Source: Hymenobacter mellowenesis
Lineage (GTDB): Bacteria; Bacteroidota; Bacteroidia; Cytophagales; Hymenobacteraceae
Reading direction: 5' to 3'
DNA length: 64,000 nucleotides
NCBI RefSeq assembly: GCF_030581005.1
Contig: NZ_JAUQSX010000001.1
Coordinates: 186,001 to 250,000 of the forward strand
The notes under the pieces are model-generated. The model worked only from the letters and a program-made list of their open reading frames with translations. It made no database searches and was not told the origin of the DNA. Positions within the stretch are counted from its first letter, which is position 1. Every line of letters starts with the position of its first letter. The position numbers and the translations under genes were made by a program. This document shows positions 60,313 to 64,000 of this stretch, one piece after another.

Positions 60313-61815
60313 ATGATTCCCTCCCTCATCCTCGCCACCTCGCCCACCCTGCTCTGGGCCCATCAAATCCGCTACCACCAAGCCACCCAGGCGCTGGCCA
60401 ACGACCTCTTCGATTTTCTCGACGATGACCTGAAGCCTTTTGTGCTGCTACTGGCTCTGCCCACCGACCCCACCCAGTGCGCCCGCTGCTTGGAACCCGA
60501 CGACTGCGGCCTGCCCAGCGAGCCGTTCGACGGGGCCGTGGCGCGCGGCAAGGTCATTCAGCTCACCTCGCCCCGCCCCTACGTGGAAAGCGATGAGGTG
60601 CCCGCCGATATGGTGCGACGCAAGCATGAGGTGCTGGGCATTCGCGATGCCGTGCAGGAAACCTTGGACCAGCTCGACGAGCACGCGCCGCACCAGCATT
60701 TTGCCGGCTGGCCCGTGGAGATGCACGGCCACTACGTGGTGACGGTGCTGCGCCTGCAGCGCAAGCCGCTGCGGGCCTACCCGTCGCTGCGGCCCCACCG
60801 CTTTTACACCAGTGGCCGGCCGCTGGCGCCCTCGCTGCTGGTGGCGGCCATGTACCGCTTCAACGACGAAACCGTGAAGGCGCTGAAGGACGCCGCGGCC
60901 GGCATGGGCATTTTCGTGCGGCCCCGCGAGAGCGAGGAACTGCTGCGCAGCGCCGGCCGGGCCCTGATGGACACGCCCGCCCAGGCCCTGGGCCTCGACC
61001 CGGCCGTGACGCAGCTGTTCAGTACCTGCAACACCATCAGCAGCCTGCGCTACGAGGGCGCTGAGGGCGTGGGCAAGCTGCTGCTGGCCCGCCGCGGCCA
61101 TCCTAATCTGGAAGAAATTTTTGCCCTCACCTGCCCCACGGCCCTCACCGACTTCCGCGCCGTGCGCAAGCTGCTGGAGATGACCACGCCCGACGTGCAC
61201 CTACTGGCCGATGGCGACAGCGTGTACGCCCTGGGCCGCCAGGTGGGCCCCTACGACGGCGAGCGCGAAGACCTGTTCGTCATCAATTTCGTGACACACT
61301 ACGCCTGGGAGCTGCAGCACGCCGGCCAAGTGTTGCTGCGCTCGCACTACGGCCTGCCCGGCCTGCCCCACACGCGCCTCAACCGCACCGGATTCCGCAA
61401 GGCCCTCAAGCGCACCTTCGCCCTCACCGACCCCACCAAGGTGGAGCGCCTCTGGGATGTAGTGCTCGAAGCCAGCCGCCAGAAGCACGGCACGCTGCTC
61501 GTCATCACCACCGAGGCGCTGGCCGAAGCCGACCGCCTCAAGCTCCAATGTACTTTGATTGAGCCGGTGCCGCTCACGCCGCTCATCACCCAGCTCGTCA
61601 CCAGCATCGACGGCGCCGTGCTGCTCGACCCCGAGGGCTACTGCTACTCCATCGGCGTAATTCTGGACGGCCGCGCCTCGGGCCGCGGCGACGGCGCCCG
61701 CGGTGCCCGCTACAACTCGGCCCTGCGCTACGTGGAAAGCTCGGAGTACCCGTGCATCGCCATCGTGGTGAGCGAGGACGGGCTGGTGGATGTGATTCCG
61801 TCGGAGCGGGAGTAA
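60313..61815 (+). CDS. DAC-like (DisA_N fold) protein, 500 residues
   Basis: No signal peptide or membrane helix. The C-terminal 130 residues look like a diadenylate-cyclase-type domain: QKHGTLLVITTEALAEADRL, SIDGAVLLDPEGYCYSIGVI with DGA at 433-435, and GARYNSALRYVESS near 464-473 followed by AIVVSEDGLVDVIP. The RHR part of the usual second motif is RYN here, so c-di-AMP synthesis is not certain. The first 370 residues are an unassigned sensor-like region with several Cys around residue 55 (CARCLEPDDC). A second, different DAC-like gene lies at 8043-9176. Confidence 0.7.
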   Translation: MIPSLILATSPTLLWAHQIRYHQATQALANDLFDFLDDDLKPFVLLLALPTDPTQCARCLEPDDCGLPSEPFDGAVARGKVIQLTSPRPYVESDEVPADMVRRKHEVLGIRDAVQETLDQLDEHAPHQHFAGWPVEMHGHYVVTVLRLQRKPLRAYPSLRPHRFYTSGRPLAPSLLVAAMYRFNDETVKALKDAAAGMGIFVRPRESEELLRSAGRALMDTPAQALGLDPAVTQLFSTCNTISSLRYEGAEGVGKLLLARRGHPNLEEIFALTCPTALTDFRAVRKLLEMTTPDVHLLADGDSVYALGRQVGPYDGEREDLFVINFVTHYAWELQHAGQVLLRSHYGLPGLPHTRLNRTGFRKALKRTFALTDPTKVERLWDVVLEASRQKHGTLLVITTEALAEADRLKLQCTLIEPVPLTPLITQLVTSIDGAVLLDPEGYCYSIGVILDGRASGRGDGARGARYNSALRYVESSEYPCIAIVVSEDGLVDVIPSERE

Positions 61816-61840
61816 GTGGGACAGCGTGAGTGCGCCGTCT

Positions 61841-62264
61841 GTCATTGCGAGGGCGCAGCCCGCGGCAATCCGTCCTGTTCTCAGCGACTAGCCTTCTAAT
61901 GTGACAAGCCCTTTTACCCTGTCAATTCCTCCCAAGCCGGATTACTCGCATTTATCAACGCCAGCTTCTTAGCCCGAGAACCAGCTTTAATCAGCTTCTC
62001 CCGCGCTATGGCGTCAACAATTGTCCAGTAGGTTTCGAAATGCACCAGCTTGTGCACGTTGTACTTCTTAGTAAGCCTTCGTGTACAGCGGCCTTGTGTT
62101 CTGAGACGCGCCGGGCTAAATCGTTGGTAACGCCGACATAAAGGACGGCATGATTGGCATTGGTAAGCAGGTAGACGTAGTACGTGTGCATCGTCAGGGC
62201 TTTGTCACATTAGGAGGCTGGTCGCTGAGAACAGGACGGATTGCTTCGCTGCGCCCGCAATGAC
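61841..62264. mobile_element. GIY-YIG gene flanked by long inverted repeat arms (family G)
   Basis: Left arm 61841-61911 and right arm 62197-62264 are near-reverse complements: GTCATTGCGAGGGCGCAGCC, GGCAATCCGTCCTGTTCTCA, GCGACTAGCC, TAATGTGACA. Between them is a frameshifted GIY-YIG gene on the minus strand. The whole has the layout of a small self-contained element: palindrome plus nuclease. Target duplication was not identified. Confidence 0.75.
61914..62191 (-). pseudogene. GIY-YIG endonuclease-like gene with a one-base frameshift
   Basis: Starts MHTYYVYLLTNANHAVLYVG with the GIY-YIG motif (YVYLL, LYVGVTNDLARRVSEHK). After residue 39 the frame ends early at residue 61 (stop near 62006). 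Shifting one base at about 62078-62082 (GGCTTACT, expected GGCTTTACT) restores the family sequence TKKYNVHKLVHFETY, AIAREKLIKAGSRAKKLALI, NPAWEELTG and a stop at 61914, giving about 92 residues. GIY-YIG enzymes cut DNA; some are mobile. It could be a real mutation or a sequencing error in the T run. Confidence 0.85.
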
Positions 62265-62267
62265 AAT

Positions 62268-62765
62268 TTAACGCTTTGCCCGAAACGACCAGGTGAGCCG
62301 GAACACAGCCACCACGTCGCCGGCCTCGTCCACGCCGGTGCTGGTGCATTCCACGGTACGGCCTTCGCCGGTGGCGCGGCTCTCGGCTACGGCCTGGGCA
62401 ATGCGCGGGCCGTCGGGGCAGTTGAAGGAAATCAGGCCCACCGCTTTCTTGGTGAAGTCGCCCTGAATGCTCACCACCAGCATCGAAACCGGCCCGCCGG
62501 CCTGCACGTGCATCATGGCCTGAATGCCGCTGGCCAGTTCCGCCGCCATCGCCAGACAGGCGAAGTACAGGCTACGAAACGGGTTTTGGGTGAGGTACTT
62601 GTAGCGGATGGTGACGGTGGCCGCTTCCGGTGTGAGTGCCGTGAGGCGCAGGCCCGCCAGCCAGGCCATGGGCAGCTTTTGCAGCAGGAAGAGCCGCAGC
62701 TTCAGCGGGTTGAGGACCTGGCGGCGGAAGGCGGCGGCTTGCGGGGAATCGGCGGTGGTGGGCAT
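62268..62765 (-). CDS. DUF4442 hotdog-fold thioesterase-like protein
   Basis: 165 residues. DUF4442 family: LKLRLFLLQKLPMAWLAGLR, ATVTIRYKYLTQNPFRSLYF, ACLAMAAELASGIQAMMHV, and strands SMLVVSIQGDFTKKAVGLIS and VAVFRLTWSFRAKR. The hotdog fold commonly hydrolyses acyl-CoA; the NPF-S-YF and AAELASG runs match the family. Activity here is inferred. It begins 22 bases downstream of the family A palindrome and ends 3 bases beyond the GIY-YIG element. Confidence 0.85.
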   Translation of the reverse strand: MPTTADSPQAAAFRRQVLNPLKLRLFLLQKLPMAWLAGLRLTALTPEAATVTIRYKYLTQNPFRSLYFACLAMAAELASGIQAMMHVQAGGPVSMLVVSIQGDFTKKAVGLISFNCPDGPRIAQAVAESRATGEGRTVECTSTGVDEAGDVVAVFRLTWSFRAKR

Positions 62766-62787
62766 GGTTTCAAGTTAATTGGCTTAA

Positions 62788-62895
62788 AGAACGTCATGCT
62801 GAGCGAAGTCGAAGCATCTCGCGTGTGGTAGTAATTCAATCGATTGGTTTACTACCACACGCGAGATGCTTCGACTTCGCTCAGCATGACGTTCT
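62788..62895. repeat. Intergenic palindrome, family A, best preserved
   Basis: Left arm AGAACGTCATGCTGAGCGAA, GTCGAAGCATCTCGCGTGTG, GTAGTAA; right arm is its reverse complement. Stem over 45 bp, spacer about 14 bases. Separates the DUF4442 and DUF3857-type genes. Confidence 0.92.
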
Positions 62896-62921
62896 TTTTT
62901 TAACCAGTCCGGCGCAGGCGG

Positions 62922-64000
62922 CTAGCTTTTCTTATCCAGCACTAGCACCACCTTGTTCCAGTTGGCCGAGGCGTTTACCACGGCGCGGAAGGCTTCGAAG
63001 TCGGCTTTGGGCCAACGAATTTGGCGGTAGTTTTCGTCCACTGTCACCGTCACAGTCTGGCCCTGCTGCACGTAGGAGGAATGGAAGTCGTAGTCGGGCT
63101 TGGCGGCGTCGGCGCCGGCTTTCACGTCCACGTTCAGGTCGTTGAGGTTGCGCACGGTGTAGCCGGCCGGCACGTCGAAACGGATGGTGCGCAGGTAGCG
63201 GCGGTTGTTGTCGTTTTCCACGTCGAACTGCCGTTCCTCTTTCTGGTAAAGCTCGGTTTGCGGGCCCAGCAGGGTGCCGATTTTGAAGAGGTAGCGCGGG
63301 CCGGCCTTGTCGAGCAGCGAAGGCGAATCGAGCTGGCCTTCGATGATGAAGGGCTTTTCGAGGGGGCTGATGCCTCGCTCCACGTTGCGCACGGTCATTT
63401 TCTGGAAATTGGTGGCGTCGGCCACCACGCCTTTTTGCAGCTGCTGCATGATTTCGGTGCGCTTGGCTTCCGGAATCAGGGCCCAGAAGGGCTGGATTTG
63501 CAGGGCCGGGTAGCCGCCCATGGTCTGGCGCAGCTGCACGGTGCTGCTGCTCAAATCGGGCGCGAAAATCACCGTGGCGTCGATGTTCTGCGGGCTCTGC
63601 TCGGCCGTCAGGGCCGGAATTTCCTTCACCTTGCCCACCGCCGACTCGATGTTGCCCAGCTTCACGCCTTTGATGAACAAGCCGGAGCCGGCCGTCCAGT
63701 CGGCGGGCAGCATGCCGTAGCGGTACTCGGGGCGGCCGGGGGCAAGGTACTGCCCGGTGGCGGGGAAATACAGCGCGAAATGGTCGAGGTAGTTCCAGGT
63801 ATCGAAGCTGCCGTCGAAGGGCGCAGCCTCGCGCCCGCTCGTCACCACCACCTCAAAATCGATGCCCAGCGTGCGGTAGATGGCGGCCAGTAGGTGGGTG
63901 AAACCGGCTTCGGGGGCGTTGTGGGTGGCCACTACCTGGCTCAGCGCCGAGCTGGCGCCTTCTTCGAGGTTGAAATTGAGCTTCACGTAGTTTTCGGCGG
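62922..64000 (-). CDS. DUF3857/transglutaminase-type protein, 5'-truncated by window
   Basis: The C-terminal 359 residues only; the frame is open to the right edge, reading AENYVKLNFNLEEGASSALS at its start. The pattern continues VVATHNAPEAGFTHLLAAIY, RTLGIDFEVVVTSGREAAPF, DTWNYLDHFALYFPATGQYL, GLFIKGV, the transglutaminase-like region of DUF3857 proteins, followed by a beta-rich C-terminal domain. In classical transglutaminases the His/Asp partners lie here; the Cys would be outside the window. Probably periplasmic. Function in this phylum is not established. Confidence 0.8.
   Translation of the reverse strand, partial: AENYVKLNFNLEEGASSALSQVVATHNAPEAGFTHLLAAIYRTLGIDFEVVVTSGREAAPFDGSFDTWNYLDHFALYFPATGQYLAPGRPEYRYGMLPADWTAGSGLFIKGVKLGNIESAVGKVKEIPALTAEQSPQNIDATVIFAPDLSSSTVQLRQTMGGYPALQIQPFWALIPEAKRTEIMQQLQKGVVADATNFQKMTVRNVERGISPLEKPFIIEGQLDSPSLLDKAGPRYLFKIGTLLGPQTELYQKEERQFDVENDNNRRYLRTIRFDVPAGYTVRNLNDLNVDVKAGADAAKPDYDFHSSYVQQGQTVTVTVDENYRQIRWPKADFEAFRAVVNASANWNKVVLVLDKKS

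Noticed and set aside
61841..62264. CRISPR or toxin-antitoxin interpretation of the repeat around the GIY-YIG gene
   Set aside because: There are only two inverted arms, no regular spacers and no antitoxin-like gene.

Overview
The window is GC-rich bacterial chromosome from the phylum Bacteroidota and looks most like Hymenobacter or a close Cytophagales relative. Signs seen in the sequence are a secreted protein with a type IX secretion/gliding-type C-terminal domain, promoters of the TTG / TAnnTTTG type, many small secreted and lipoprotein genes, and a dense population of long intergenic palindromes. The assignment rests on protein family content and repeat style; no rRNA or other phylogenetic marker is present. 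No tRNA, rRNA, CRISPR array, complete insertion sequence or prophage was recognised. The window cuts the first gene (RluF-type pseudouridine synthase) and the last gene (DUF3857/transglutaminase-type protein).

Layout. 1-10 kb: RNA-modification genes (RluF-like, RlmF), a cold-shock-domain protein, secreted proteins, two tandem small paralogues, a TPR protein, a DAC-like (diadenylate cyclase fold) protein and a YdeI-family protein. 10.6-12.1 kb: a 21-bp tandem repeat followed by an AT-rich island carrying two unknown genes (a small helical protein and a three-helix membrane protein) with their own promoter. 12.1-15.7 kb: two SDR dehydrogenase genes interleaved with two AraC regulators. 15.8-24 kb: scramblase-like and SUFU proteins, a lipoprotein, dihydrolipoyl dehydrogenase, an M1 aminopeptidase, an EamA transporter, a truncated globin and a DUF4126 protein. 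24-29.8 kb: a giant DUF2339 membrane protein with four internal repeats. 30-33.9 kb: an apparent operon of four roadblock/LC7-like paralogues plus one membrane-anchored carboxypeptidase-regulatory-like protein, behind a Crp/Fnr regulator and a 22-bp perfect palindromic operator. 34-38.8 kb: odhB and odhA (2-oxoglutarate dehydrogenase E2 and E1). 39-45.5 kb: 3D-domain protein, royal-jelly-type lipoprotein, SHOCT protein, coiled-coil secreted protein and S9 peptidase. 45.9-51.2 kb: two sensor kinases, one with twelve exact-length 21-residue coiled-coil repeats. 51.3-64 kb: FUSC transporter, small lipoprotein, GH13 glycosidase, T9SS-type adhesin, bestrophin, RidA protein, double TonB_C protein, a second DAC-like protein, a frameshifted GIY-YIG gene inside a long inverted repeat, a DUF4442 protein and the cut DUF3857 gene.

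How it works together. Central metabolism is represented by odhA-odhB and by lpdA about 15 kb away, which together could supply a whole 2-oxoglutarate dehydrogenase complex. The most system-like accessory locus is the roadblock/LC7 cluster with its adjacent Crp/Fnr regulator and operator. The most transfer-like segment is the AT-rich two-gene island. The intergenic palindromes fall into at least six sequence families, and one further palindrome carries a nuclease gene, suggesting how such elements may spread.
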